Under the pieces are notes generated by a model, which saw only the letters and a program-made list of their open reading frames with translations, was not told the DNA's origin and ran no database searches. 64,000 nt of DNA, from NCBI GenBank assembly GCA_029948255.1, contig JALIZF010001763.1, positions 310,001 to 374,000 of the forward strand. The letters are read 5' to 3'. Source of the stretch: Telmatactis stephensoni (Eukaryota > Cnidaria > Anthozoa > Actiniaria > Isophelliidae). Below, piece after piece: positions 1 through 11,789 of the stretch (its first letter is position 1; each line of letters starts with the position of its first letter). The translations under genes and the position numbers were made by a program.

Positions 1-227
1 AGTCAGTTTTTTAAAGTCGTACCAGCTACTATATGACTGAACAACCGCAAAGGCTACAGTTAAATGCAGGCACAGTAAAAGCTGAATGTATCAGTCTCGT
101 TCCCAATTAAATTGGATTCATGTTCGATGGGTATTATCGTTATTTATCAGCTCTTGTTTCCTGCAAGGCACTGCACACCGGTACCGGCCACACCGCTGCT
201 ACTCCGGTTACAAATGTAAAGCTGATG

Positions 228-371
228 TTACACGAGACGATTTGCAATGACAATTTTTTGCGCAACGCTGTAAGTTGATGCCGTATAACAAACCACATGA
301 AACGATTTTTGGCGCAATTAGTATGTTTCGGCAACACGTTGCAAGTTTTTGTTGCAAATCGTCTCGTGTAA
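228..371. mobile_element. Foldback MITE, 144 bp
   Basis: The ends are perfect inverted copies of about 20 bp (left begins TTACACGAGACGATTTGC, right is its complement). The interior is partly self-complementary. It sits upstream of ephrin 1. No other signal was seen in 1-1534 apart from an A-rich tract at 560-630. Confidence 0.65.
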
Positions 372-1634
372 CAAAGCAAACGAACTCGTGTGTCACGTGA
401 CACGATATATCATGAGCCCATTTGTGTGATATTTAGCCACTCAGTGTTATTTTGTGACCGACCACAGCTCCTAGCGCAGGATAAAAATTCTTTCTAACTG
501 ACGAATGCTTTTACTAGTGTTCCTTTGCTATCGGTTCAAGCTGAAATCGTTGAAAAAAACATAAAACAAAAACAAAAACAAAAGCAAAACAAAAAAATAC
601 ACAAAAAAAAATACAAACAACAACAACAACAACAAACCCGAGAGGGATCACAAAGAGGGTCAAAGAGCACCAATGCATGATACTCATTAAAAATGCGGCT
701 TAACATGTCGCGTTAAGCAGAGGACTTTTCACTGGCCCGAAGATACAAGGGAATTGACCCGAATACTCTCATTTTCTTTTCACTTCTTAGTCTTTTTTCT
801 GCTCTTTTTTGTAATGAACCCACAGGTACAGTTCTTGAATTGATACACCTTTGGTTTAAATGTGATCTTTATAAGGACCTACGTCCCTAAATATCTACTC
901 CGTCTTAAAGTTGATAACACCTTATGCCAAAATAAAAAAATGAATAGTCTGAGTAAGATTAAAAAAAATGAAACATTACAAGTCAAGTCACTTAGTTTTA
1001 ATTTGATTAGATAAAAGAAACATTTTTCACGGCTTTTTTTGAAACAAATTTATTTAACAATTTAATGGTCTGGGAAAGTTTTTTTCCAAATTTGAGTTGT
1101 AATGAAAGAGATAGTTTTATGACCTAAATTAGTCTTTGAAGAAGGAATTTGAAGATTTGCCTGAGATGAATATCTAGTGTTGTAGGAATGAACGCTACTA
1201 GTAAAGCGGAACCAATCATCAAAATTTGCAGGTAGCTGACCTAATTTTCATTGAACGAAGAACTTCAGGATAATCAGTGCTAAGCTGGAAGACATTTTCA
1301 ACTGTTAGGAGATCCAGCAGATTGAGCAACGGTAGAGCACTGTCTGTTTCTTTTCCATAAAGTTTAGCAAAAAAGATTAATCTGATCACATGATTTTGCT
1401 TAATCCAATCTTCCAAATTCCATTCCAAATTTTCCATAATGCATCGGTCATTATACTTTCAAAGTCGATATAACCGGAAGTCGTTCTCATTAATTTAGAA
1501 CAATGAACTAAAATAGAAGCCAACAGTAAACGAGCTTGGACCTGACTCAAGCAGAGAGTGCTGAAAAGACGGTTAGTCGTCTGCTTCTTGAATATGGCCA
1601 CAAGGTTTCAGATATATTGCCGATATCTGACAGT

Positions 1635-1729
1635 ATGATTACCCTAGTCCTTCTGCATTTACTAAGCATTTGTTTGTTGGGTGATTCGAAAGTCTATCGC
1701 TCCATAATCTGGAGTCCAGAAAATCCAAT
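1635..1729 (+). CDS. Ephrin 1 exon 1 (signal peptide)
   Basis: Encodes the hydrophobic signal sequence and the first conserved ephrin strand (IIWSPENP). Donor GTAAGT at 1730. Ends in phase 2, exactly as ephrin 2 exon 1. Confidence 0.8.
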
Positions 1730-4700
1730 GTAAGTTTGATGATTGTTAGTGAAATTGACATGCATGACAAGAAACAGCAACTCGTTGGTGATACTGATGT
1801 GTCACTTTATAACTTTTTTTATTTTGAAGTAGGAGAAAAACAGGTGAAAAGTTAAGAGGGGTTTGGGATGAAACGATGGAAGCTTTGTGATATCACTGAT
1901 TGAGAATGTTGGCATAATTTAAGCCGCGGATTAAACAAAAATTAAATTTCGATTTAGCTGAAAGCTGGTGACCGTATTGAGATCGTTAGTTTAGCATTTT
2001 ATCTTTATTTTCTTCTACTTAAGGATTTCAAGATACTTCATAAGATTTTCCCGGGAGAATTTTGCAACTTTTTGATGTATATTGCAATCAGTAATAATAA
2101 GATTTTTACAACGTACACTATTTGTGTCCTAGCAGTTCGAGATCTAAATATTTACAATTTTACATCCAAGTCACGTCCGTGACACTCGTTGGTGGAGAGA
2201 CGGTAAAACGTCAAAAATATTTTACTGTCAAAAAAATTGAATTGATACTCGGACAGTTAAGCTTAGTACTAGGTTGGAATACCCTGATCTGTACTGAAAA
2301 TGTGCACTAAAAAAGCGACTGTTTTGAAGTTAAGTCAGTTTCGTACCGTATCAGTGTCATTGTTTCGTCACTTCTCGCTTACACATCATTTACACTGATG
2401 AACTATCAAAAGTATCGTTTTCAAATTTCTGAAAACATAGCATGTACAATTTATTTCTCCTACAAATTATATCCTAGGCAATTTTTCAAGCACGCTTGTT
2501 CAGTTGAAGTGCATGAGGTAAACATATCAAACGGCTTCGTAAACATCATGTGGTTCAATATAAGAGCCATCGTGATCACGCAATGCACGATCCTTGTACG
2601 TGGTAAATTAGTTAGGTTTCATTTTAGCAACTCTAAGCCGTCCAAAGCCACTGATTAAGAGTATCATCTTTCTCATTTTCCGGTCCAAAGAAACAGACGC
2701 GCATCAAAAATTCGATCCAGGCACTAAATGTTGTATGAGGATTGTTGTAGATAGTAGAAGGAAAAGAATGGTGTAGGGACTACGGAATTTGGATCGAACT
2801 ATACTGTGGACTGAGTTTATTATCAGTGTCCCAATTTAGAGATCGCATTTGATTAATGACTCTGTATCATTCTTTCTACTGTAGTTTTACCAGAAAAAAG
2901 TGTTTTTAATTCATTTACAGACAAAATATAATCAAAATAGTGCATCACAGCAACCACAAAAACTTGATACCTAAAATAGACTCCGATATAATTGTTTGCG
3001 CTGATCGCGGCGGTTGATCAAACTGTCGTGCTGGCGTTGCACTTAAGCTAGGTATTCCGTAGGGGGTTCGAGCGTGTCTCTCATGCACCATATCCTTGGT
3101 TAATCATTTGTCTTTGTTTTGTCGCGTGAGCGATTAGGGACACAGTATTTCAGTTTTCATGCAATATGATAACGTGACGATAAAACTTCAGATGCTAATC
3201 TACACGTCAAGTACAACAGTTAGCATTTTCCGCCATATAACCATCGACCCAATCTATTATCACTTTTTTCAAGGGTGGCATGGTTGGCCAAGCGGTTAGT
3301 GCGCCGGCCTTTCCCTGATGTGGTCCGCGTTCGAGTCCCAGCTCGAGCGCTCGGATCAAAAGTGAACTGAGTTTGTTTGATGCGTTGTTTTTTACCGTGC
3401 CACGAGGGTCTTTTCTCTTGGTTCTCCGGTTTTTCCTCCCTCAGCAATTGAAAAATCAACACGTGAGTTGAGCGATGTATGAAACATACTTAATGTAGAG
3501 GTAGTGAGTGTGAGTGTACGGTGATCTCCAATTAGTGCGCAAGCGCTATAAGACATGGACACTTAAATAAACAGTTATTATTATATTTAATTTACTTTGT
3601 ACAACAGCACCTTTTCACAACGGTCACTGTTTAATTAGTAATTATTCTCCCTCGCAGCCATGTTTGGTCTCGTCACGCAACGCTCCATCACGTTTCGATG
3701 AAGCACTGCGTGACGAGAGGAGCGTTGCGTGACGAAACTGAACACGCGTACGGCTGCGAGGGACACTACTTGATCTGTCTCCAGAGTGCCGGTGGTTGTG
3801 GAGAGGATCGTCTTTATCTGCAGATTCTATACTCTTTTTGTTCCATTCAGTTTCAAGCATAACAGAATCAAGTGTGTCCTCCCAACAACGAGACTCTTCA
3901 TCGTCTGCCCCAGTACTTCCTACATTGTTGCTGACAGAGATGAGCTACCAATCAAAGACAACCTCTTTGAAAACCTCTGGTTTGTTAATCGACAGGCCTA
4001 CGATAGCTGCCAGGTCAACAAGGATGGACGCCTGTTGAAAAAATGTAACACCCCCCTGACTCAGTCACGGTATGACTTCATGTTCCTTGAAACCAATCCT
4101 TTATCCGGGGGACTTGAGTTTAACTTTGGGAAAGACTACTATATTATAGGTGTGTGGAATAATAGTAATATTTCATAATATACGCACAGTTTATAAATTT
4201 GCCCGCTAGGTCCTGATCCAGCGCTTAATATTGCGCCAAAGCATTGTAATAGGTATGTCTTCCCTGCAGAAATAAGTCTTTACGTGGCAGCCATACTTGT
4301 ATTTCTACCATCGTTGCAAGAGTTGTTGTTACGATGAACGTTTTGACGCGCGCGTAGTGGATTTTACTACAACCCATTGTACAGTTGTAATGGTGCTGTG
4401 ACAACTCTGAAATCTCCTCCCCCCGCTCAAATCAGTTCAACAAACCTTATGCACCAACAACATTGATAGGGGGTCGGAGGATTCAAAACCAAAGGCACTA
4501 GATTGAATAAACACTTTGTACCGGCAAAAATGGCAATGACACAAATATGTCGTGAGGACTTACTAAGAAATAAAGCACAAGAAGAATCACATTTCTACAG
4601 CTTCATGCATTATTGCAAGCAAAGCTCTTAATTTACATTATTCCAAGCTCTGGAATAATCACACCAAGTACACTCTTTTGTTTATCTTTATCGTAATTAT

Positions 4701-6218
4701 GTTTCGAAAGCCACGTCAAATGGAACAAAGAAATCTCTCACAAACAGAAAAGGTGGACACTGCAAAACTCATGACATGAAGTTACGTTTTCACATATGCA
4801 GCAATTCTACTGGTAAGGACTCTCAGACTCAGACGCGGTTGTTCAATTTTAAAATATTAATATTAAAATATTGAACAGAATGAAGGAGTGAGATCTTTTT
4901 CAGAAATTAAGTGCGTCGCGTATCTGCGCGCGTGTGGGCTAAGTGTTGTTGGTGGTGATTGCTAGTTTTATTTGTTCATATTTAAAAATCATGCGCGCAA
5001 TATATCCTTAGAGTACTTGCACAGTGCTTTTTCAAACAAACAAACAAACAAAACAAACAAACAAACAAACAAATAAACAAACAAACAAACGAACAAACAT
5101 ACAATCAAATTAACAAACAAACAAACAAACAAATAAGCAGACAAATTAACAAACAAGCAAGCAAGCAAACAAACAAACAAACAAACAAATATACAATCAA
5201 ATTAACAATCAATCAAACAAACAAACAAATAAGCAGACAAGTTAACAAACAATTAAGCAAGCAAACATACAATCAAATTAACAATCAATCAAACAAACAA
5301 ACAAATAAGCAGAGAAATTAACAAGCAAGCAAGCAAACAAACAAACAAATATACAATCAAATTAACAATCAAACAAAAAACAAACAAATAAGCATGCAGA
5401 CAAATTAACAAACAAGCAAGCAAACAAACAAACAAAATCCGGCACTGTTTGTCATAGTACTACTATTGTAAAATTTCATTGTGTTTACAGATCCGCACTG
5501 TCAAAACCAAGAAAACTGCGAACGGATATTAAACAAAGGTAACGAATGACCCAGCAGAACCACCGACCGCACATTCAAAGAACCTCGCAACACCTACACC
5601 TACCAGTACAGCAATGGTTTGTAACTCAACACAAGTTAATTCTACACCATACGACACTAGTCCACCTAGTAAGTGACCCAACGTATTCACTGATCTTAGA
5701 CCGCAAGGAATTAATTACTCTTTCCCACTAAATTTAATAAACATGACTTTTAGAATGCTTCTTCTCCGCTAATTCAGGAATTCCAAAAATCTGAATCGGG
5801 GGAATGGGTAGTATAGAACCGTTCCAGACTCAGTTTTTTTAATTGTAGTGGTCACATTTATTTTGATGTTCAGTCAATAATTTGATATAATGTAAAACTA
5901 GCTACTACGACCACACCCACAAGCCAACGTGACTTAAATCACTGCGTGTATTAAATTTCAGACACCAGTCATTACTTCTCTACCATCGAGGTCTACAAAC
6001 TGGGAATTGGGCTGTTGGTACTGGTGTGTTTCATCTTCTTCTCGACAACAATATACCTTGGTATTCGTCTTTATAGGCTGAAAAAAATTCACTCGGACTG
6101 CAGTGTAAGCAAAAACTTTGACGTTCGTTTGACTCGAGCCAGTAATGGCTCCACCGTTGTTGATATCAACGACTCATCAACGTTGATAAATCGGACAGGA
6201 TCACAAAGAACTGCCTAA
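1635..6218 (+). CDS. Ephrin 1: transmembrane (B-type-like) ephrin, five exons
   Basis: Spliced gene: exons 1635-1729, 3851-4149, 4711-4812, 5491-5538 and 5962-6218; all junctions are GT-AG, and the joined frame is 801 nt (266 residues). Ephrins are membrane ligands for Eph receptor tyrosine kinases. Exon 1 gives a signal peptide (MITLVLLHLLSICLL) and the strand SIIWSPENP. Exons 2-3 give the ephrin receptor-binding (cupredoxin-like) domain, about residues 22-160, with FIVCP, FENLWFVNRQAYDSC, LLKKCNTP, GLEFNFGKDYYIIG and a final Cys-containing block ending MKLRFHIC. Exon 5 gives a transmembrane helix (about residues 195-217) after the stalk, then a basic stop-transfer RLYRLKK and a tail of about 45 residues ending SQRTA with no PDZ-type end. 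The start is the ATG directly before the hydrophobic stretch; the frame stays open upstream to at least 1536, so a longer N-terminus is possible. Exon boundaries and phases match ephrin 2. The stalk is short or broken (see 5491-5668). Family call is firm; one-to-one orthology with vertebrate ephrin-B is not claimed. Confidence 0.88.
3274..3594 (+). repeat. tRNA-derived SINE
   Basis: The head has an RNA polymerase III A box (TGGCCAAGCGG at 3285) and B box (GTTCGAGTCCC at 3329) at tRNA-like spacing, followed by a non-tRNA body and an AT-rich tail with AATAAACAGTTATTATTAT. It does not fold as a complete tRNA and lies inside ephrin 1 intron 1. Confidence 0.7.
3648..3763. mobile_element. Foldback MITE in ephrin 1 intron 1
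   Basis: Ends TCCCTCGCAGCC / GGCTGCGAGGGA are inverted, and an inner pair (CGTCACGCAACGCTCC and its complement) extends the hairpin. It lies less than 90 bp upstream of the exon 2 acceptor. Confidence 0.65.
3851..4149 (+). CDS. Ephrin 1 exon 2 (main receptor-binding domain)
   Basis: Acceptor CATTCAG ends at 3850; donor GTGTGT starts at 4150. Carries three of the conserved ephrin cysteines (in IVCP, DSC and KKCNTP) and the G-x-EF...G-x-x-YY-I-x-G block that ends the domain core. Confidence 0.9.
4711..4812 (+). CDS. Ephrin 1 exon 3 (C-terminal part of ephrin domain)
   Basis: Too short for a simple ORF search; found by comparison with ephrin 2 exon 3. Both are exactly 102 nt in phase 1-1. It translates to a block with TKKSLTNRKGGHC, then MKLRFHIC, matching TKASLANRKGGNC and MKMKFYVC in ephrin 2. 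Acceptor CGAAAG, donor GTAAGG. Confidence 0.85.
5037..5435. repeat. (AAAC)n-type microsatellite, about 400 bp
   Basis: Imperfect runs of CAAA with interspersed CAAG, CAAT and AGCAG variants, including a repeated longer unit (AATTAACAATCAATC and AAACAAATAAGCAGACAA). It lies in ephrin 1 intron 3 and ends about 55 bp before exon 4. Confidence 0.9.
5491..5538 (+). CDS. Ephrin 1 exon 4 (juxtadomain DPHC segment)
   Basis: Acceptor GTGTTTACAG ends at 5490. Starts DPHC, the counterpart of DPRC at the start of ephrin 2 exon 4. A donor GTAACG at 5539 lets it join in frame directly to the transmembrane exon at 5962. In ephrin 2 this exon runs on into a long Ser/Thr-rich stalk; here the equivalent stalk follows in a frame shifted by one base. 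Confidence 0.7.
5555..5668 (+). other. Ephrin 1 Ser/Thr/Pro-rich stalk segment: alternative exon or frameshifted continuation of exon 4
   Basis: The frame opened by codons at 5539+3n reads a Thr/Pro/Ser-rich stretch (including LATPTPTSTAM and NSTPYDTSPP) and ends at a strong donor, A|GTAAGT, at 5669 in the same phase (1) as the transmembrane exon acceptor at 5961. It is one base out of frame with 5491-5538. An acceptor-like CCCAG ending at 5554 would make it a phase 1-1 alternative exon in frame with exon 3. Either it is used instead of exon 4, or a one-base indel or assembly error separates the two parts of a single stalk exon like the one in ephrin 2. Confidence 0.55.
5962..6218 (+). CDS. 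Ephrin 1 exon 5 (transmembrane helix and cytoplasmic tail)
   Basis: Acceptor AATTTCAG ends at 5961. Encodes a stalk end, a hydrophobic helix of about 22 residues (LGIGLLVLVCFIFF...), a basic stop-transfer and a short tail rich in Ser, Asn and Asp. Stop TAA at 6216-6218. Confidence 0.85.
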
Positions 6219-6366
6219 AGATGGATATTACTTCCGATAAACGTGGAAAGAAGATATTAGGCTTATGTAAAGCATTCTACAAATACCATCTTCTATCCGT
6301 GTCATGTCTAAGTGTTTTGATTGGATAAGACCAGGAGACTGAGACACGTGATGTAACATGTTGCCT

Positions 6367-6620
6367 GGGGACTATTTTTAGAACGCTTTGCGAGCGCCAA
6401 CCACTTGCGCGCGTTGAAAGGTGTTTGAATACATTCGCAACTGGCGCGAATAGACCTTAGAGACTTTTACGTCACACAAGTGCATTGTGGGATATTTTTG
6501 GCGCCAAAGTTGGGCTATTTTTAGAACTGCTTCGCGAGCGCCAGCCACTTGTGCGCGCTGGAAGGTTTTTGAATACCTTTGCCACTAGTTCGAATTGAAG
6601 TCATTCCAAATATAACCGAA
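6367..6620. repeat. Diverged direct repeat, period about 142 bp, downstream of ephrin 1
   Basis: Two copies of a segment beginning CTATTTTTAGAAC and continuing with GCGAGCGCCA, CCACTTG and GCGCG, at 6371 and 6513. Non-coding; GC-rich relative to its surroundings. Confidence 0.5.
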
Positions 6621-6954
6621 GCATTTCGAAACACGTTCTAAAGAAAGCGCAAATACGGGATAACATCTCACAAGCAATTGGTTGCTGTTCCATGATATTG
6701 GTCAACGCAGTGAGCTCCTGGAATGTCATCTGATCCAATCAAAGCGCTAAAACACGATAGCGCATGGACGTTTTTACATACATACATACGTACATACATT
6801 AATACTGCTATAAAGGATAAATGGATACAGGTATACTTTTGACTCTGGTTCACTGCATAACGTTCTATGTAAGTATTCGCCATAGCTCACTCGTGGTCAT
6901 GCACTGATGAGAACAGGTTTACTCTGTACGAAATACAAAAAACGGGCGAGTGAA

Positions 6955-7085
6955 CTAGAGTGGATTTCGTATGACTGTGAAAACGGCACGGCACGGTCAC
7001 GGCAGAAATTTCGAATGTTTTTATAGACCACGGCACAGTCACGGTACGGCGCGGTAAGTTTTACACTCATACGAAAACTGCTCTA
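6955..7085. mobile_element. Foldback MITE, TAGAGTG family, copy 1
   Basis: Inverted ends TAGAGTGGATTTCGTATGACT...ATACGAAAACTGCTCTA around an interior rich in CACGG. The same family recurs as a nearly perfect palindrome at 33,000-33,118. Confidence 0.65.
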
Positions 7086-9304
7086 GTTTGGGCTGCGTTG
7101 GTGTATACAGACACAATGAAGAGATGAATGCAAATGTGTGAGACTTGACGTTTCCAGCCTTGACCCTTCGTCGGAATTTGCGCTTTTACTAGCTCCGACT
7201 TTGTAGGGCCAAGGCTGGAAACGTTATCTCCCTTGTTATACGCGGTGCCACAAATTTCTATTCGTCCCTTCCTGTACGAAATAGTGTAGAAGAACATTAT
7301 AACTAGACGAGCGTAGCCAGATGAGTTGAAATTAATTGCCCTTTCGTCTTGGTCGTCTGTCAGAAAATGCAGATAGGTTTCTACAGCGCATGCTCAAATT
7401 CGGTGGGCGCCGCATACGTGTACAAATGCAGATGGGTCTCTAAATAAAACTCTTTTTAAACTCCTATTATTTACTGATATGCATGTGCTAATTTACAGCG
7501 GTTCTCAGTCAGACGCGCCCTCCAACAGTTTTTGCTCGTTCGAAAACGGAGTTTTAGTGGACTTCAGTCAAAAGCGTTTCCATGACAATTTTCTTTTTAT
7601 TTTACCGCACTGAATTGCCGTGCCGTGTTTCTGATTACAATTTTTGGATAGACGATCAAAAGTGAGTAAGAAGATGGACGCTAAGTTGTTTTCAGGGACT
7701 GCGGAGACGGGGGGCTGGGAAGCCCCCCCCCCCCCCCACTTTTCGCGATGAAAAATTTAAAATGTTTGTTTCAAAAGTTGACTAATACTGTTTGTAAAGG
7801 TATATTTATTGACCTTTTCTCTTGTCATGGGTTGCTTGATAGAGAAGTGAAATGTTTTATGGTGGGAGTTCGGTTCATGCACGGTCTCTCGGTCGTTAAT
7901 TTGTCTCAAGAAAACTGAACTTCCATCTATAATCATACAAAAGAGCCATGCCGACCAAATGTTTTCAGTAGTGTAGCGCGCGGTATAGCGCCCCTTCGAT
8001 CACTTGTGTAAAAAAATTAATAGGTTAAAGTTGGTGTACAAACCGCAGTTTTAAAAGGAGCACCTGCAATATCACTGAATGATGTCGATATTCATGTGAT
8101 AAGTTACGCCACTTTTAAAACTCTTGCAATACTGTGTTTCATAAGTAATTTCGAACGGGTAGTCTACTTAGTCAATGGACCATTATATTTTTGAGGAAAA
8201 GCTGGGCAATGCCGGCCGGAAATAATTCTGCCATCAGAAACTGCAGAAGAAATCGTGTAAAGGACGCCACGAGGAAAAAATGAACTTTGTCATTCTCAAG
8301 TCAGTCAGCCAAAGAAAGTTTGTACGTAACGTACTTTTCTGTAAATAGTTTTGCCGATCGACTCGCGCTAGGCGTTCCTAGGAGCTAATGTGTTTGACCT
8401 ACAAATCAACCATTTCTTTCATTGCTATTCTTTATAGGGGAGTGACGCGCACAATTTATTTACCCTAGGAAGTAGTAGCCTTTGTGAACACCTATATCTT
8501 AGCTCGTGCCAGAGACCGGCTCGCGCTTTGCGCTATCAGTGATAGAACATCAACGTTATCAACATTATCATGTCGATGACACATGTAATTGAGATTCTTA
8601 GGCCTGGCACGAAAATAAATTGCGGTAAGGAATGATTTAGAAAGTAGTATATTGGTATGTAACATCGATGCGTTTTGATCTTACACAACCTGAAGACGCA
8701 AGTGAAAATATATCTTAAGAAAAAAAAAGCCCAATCTATATTTGCTCAGTAGTAAACAACTAGAACACTGAATCGAACACTCTCAGTACTGCTCTTTTCT
8801 TCTCCTTAATTGTTTTTTTTAATTGTACTACGCAGAGGCGGAGGAGGGGCGTAGCGTTGTAGCCAGAAAAGGTGGGCAAAAAATCGTCTTACGTAGGGTG
8901 CGCATCCCCTGTACTCCTCCTCTAAATCCACCCATGCAACAATTGGCTCGACTTGACTGATTCCATGTCGGTTTGTTCTTGGGCTTCCTGTGGTGGAGCG
9001 AAAACTACGGAATTAGTCTACTGGCTCGACTACTACCGGTTTATCTTTGTTCGTGAAGTCGTTCTTATTTTATATTATCATTTGAGCGCATGTGCAATAG
9101 TTGTCATCTAAAGCCTGCATGGTATTCCGATTAATTCTGGACGCCACAAATCGTTTAATCCATAACATTTATTCGTACTGATATACTGTTGATTTTTACA
9201 GAATACTGATGCGGACTGTGACTCTGACTGTGTTGATTACGTTGACTGTAACTGCATAATTTGAGGACTGACGACTGAGAACTATTCGATCTACAAGTAA
9301 ACTC
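7086..9304. other. Intergenic stretch without recognisable genes
   Basis: No exon could be supported. It holds a small hairpin at about 7148-7225 (GACGTTTCCAGCCTTG with its near complement) and a C homopolymer of about 14 bp ending near 7738. All frames are short. Confidence 0.6.
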
Positions 9305-9310
9305 ATTAAT

Positions 9311-10468
9311 CAGGGTGATGAAGGGGGGTAACGATCACGAATCACGGATCATTTTTTCGTAATTTCACGGATCACGGAGCTAAGAAAAACCGTTTCACGA
9401 ATCACGGTTTTTAGAATCGCAATTTGATAAAGATGCCGACGAAATAACTATAACCGAAATTATCAAAACTTACCCAAGAGACCATAATACTAAGAGAGCG
9501 AAACTCAGTATTGGTGTCTGTGTGATTGATGTTCGTGACGGCTAAGCCCCGGCTAAGGCTATTTTTAGTAACTTTGCCATCGCGCGCGCAAGGCTCTCAA
9601 ACAATAGAATCCAAAAACCAAAAGCAAACGGTCCCGTCCACGCGCACGACAAAAATCAAATTCTATTGTTTGAGAGCCGTGTGCGCGCGATGGCGAAGTT
9701 ACTAAAAATAGCCTTAGCCGCCACGAACATCGCACAGACATCAATACTGAGTTTCGCTCTCTTAGTAGTATGGTCTCTTGAACTTACCCATTTTTTTATT
9801 AACGACTGTACTACATTGGTTGTTTTGTGCTTTTCTTCTTCTTTGCTTGTAACGGTACGGTTAACGTGTTTTGCCTTTAAAGAGGTGAAACTGGCGAGAT
9901 GCTTCTTGAACTCATCGAGCACTTTGTGCCGGTCCGGAGAAATCGGTACATTGAATTTCTCCTTATGTATCGGTGTTCTGTCAATTTTGTCACTTGATTA
10001 ATTGGTTAAAATATACGAAATAATAACTCTGGCACAAAGATCGTCAATGCTCCAATAAATATAACAATAGCAAGAGATAATTTTAAAAGCGAACTTCAGG
10101 CGACTGCTCTGGTTTTCCAAAACACGAGGGGAAATTGGAGCACCGAGGTCAGTGGTTTAATGTTTAATAAAAAGAACAAAAGATTACTGTAATCTGGCAA
10201 CTGGAGTGTCTCAATTTACTTGTGTCTGGATTTATTTACAGGCAGAGCGAAAGATCACGTACACCAATGCAGCGTGACTATTTTAAAATGTCACGTTTCA
10301 CGGATCTGTCAGCTCTTAAATCACGATTCACGACAGTTAAAATCTAGTAGTCACAGGTCACGGGCAGGTGCAGTTTCATGGATCACGGTTATTTTTTTCT
10401 GCTTTTCACGAATCACGAGCCGAATTTAGGCTCAATCACGGATCACGGATTAACCCTTCACCACCCTG
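9311..10468. mobile_element. DNA transposon-like element with CAGGGTG inverted ends and ATTAAT duplication
   Basis: The left end starts CAGGGTGATGAAGG and the right end is its near inverse (CCTTCACCACCCTG). ATTAAT flanks both sides (9305-9310 and 10469-10474), a likely target-site duplication. Motifs like CACGGATCACG are scattered at both ends. Inside is a second palindrome, about 9490-9770, with arms of about 110 bp. No transposase frame is seen, so it is non-autonomous. Confidence 0.65.
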
Positions 10469-10891
10469 ATTAATGACTCATTAATTACAAGTTCTTGATT
10501 CATTCTAATTATAAAGATCACTATACTTACTTCTGTGGCGTGTACAAACAGTGAAAAACCCTCGTTTGCCTTACTTTGCTGCTTGTTTTTCCGAAACTGC
10601 TTACAAAACTGATCTGAATGATAGCTATTGTGATGTCTTATAATAAATCATCTAAATGTTCTTCTCAACTGATGTCAATCAACTTATTAACAATCAACGT
10701 TCGGTTATAAACATAATGGTTTATACTAGCGACACAAGCAGAAGCAGCATCATACATAGACTCACTAGCGTGCGAGTCATTAGTAGTGCTTGTCTCACAC
10801 CTATGTGATAAATGCAATACCAGGTCTGTGTATGTTGCTTGCGCTTATGCTTAAATCGCTAAATAACAAAAACAAAACAAAAATCGCTTAA

Positions 10892-11726
10892 GGTGACTGA
10901 CTACGTTGGCACTGCGCATGATTTCGCGCATTACGTCTTAAGCAATGTCATAGCGCGCGGAGATTCCAGCGAACAGCAAAAATCATAGAAAAACTTATGT
11001 TTTTGTACAAAAATCAGCTCCAAATTTATTCTTGTGGATTTAAATACTCAAAATCATTAGAGAATGAAGTAAAAATATTTTCTTTTTGGAAAAAACAGCG
11101 AGCGCTCGCTTGTTTTCGTCAACACAAATTTGAATCAAGCTCGCGCTACGCGTCATTTTAAAATGGCGGCACTTCCGGTTAGCATTTTTTAGCCCTTTTT
11201 AACAACTTCAAAGGCACAAAACCCTTCATTTTTGCACGGGACCCTATACTTTTTTTCGTTTATTTAAAAAAACACCTAAAAATCTCAATCATATCAATTT
11301 TGCAAAAAAAGTTAATCATTCTAGCATATGAAAAAATTGATTTTTGTATAAAATTTTGCTCGACATGAGGACAATTATGGTTGGTACTCGCGGCACAAAA
11401 GCCAAGGAATGAAGGTATTTTGCTGTTCTCACATCAAAAGTATTTATGCCATTTTGCAGAATACTCCATTAGCTAATATTTACGCAATTTTGGCCTTTGT
11501 AGAAATGTTATTTCCCTAATTCTTAATTTCTTTTCTATTCACTTCCGGTTGAGCGATTTTCGCATCAAAAATTCGGAGATAGGCATTCATACAATGCTGA
11601 TTATCTCGAAAACGAGTGCGGGACCCCCTTTTTTCTTTTCGTTTTTGGGATCAGCATTAAATTTCGTTCTAGAAAATTGTGGTTTAAACGATATTTAATT
11701 ACTTTTTGCCAACGTAGTCAGTCACC
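10892..11726. mobile_element. TTAA-flanked element with 20-bp terminal inverted repeats
   Basis: Starts GGTGACTGACTACGTTGGCA and ends with its exact inverse complement; TTAA flanks both sides (10888-10891, 11727-11730). Block B lacks it at the equivalent place, so it inserted after the duplication. TTAA duplications are typical of piggyBac and Kolobok families, but no transposase frame is present, so the superfamily stays open. Confidence 0.8.
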
Positions 11727-11789
11727 TTAAAATCACATAACAATTCGGCTATGACAGTGAATGTTCATTGTTTACTGCCGAAAGTTATT

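Noticed and set aside
3276..3350. Functional tRNA gene
   Set aside because: A and B boxes are good but the stems do not close and a SINE body follows.
5037..5435. CRISPR-like array of short repeats
   Set aside because: It is an imperfect AAAC microsatellite without regular spacers, in animal DNA.
9656..10001. Two overlapping frames of 88 and 111 codons
   Set aside because: They lie on the inverted repeat of the 9,311-10,468 element; no transposase motif.
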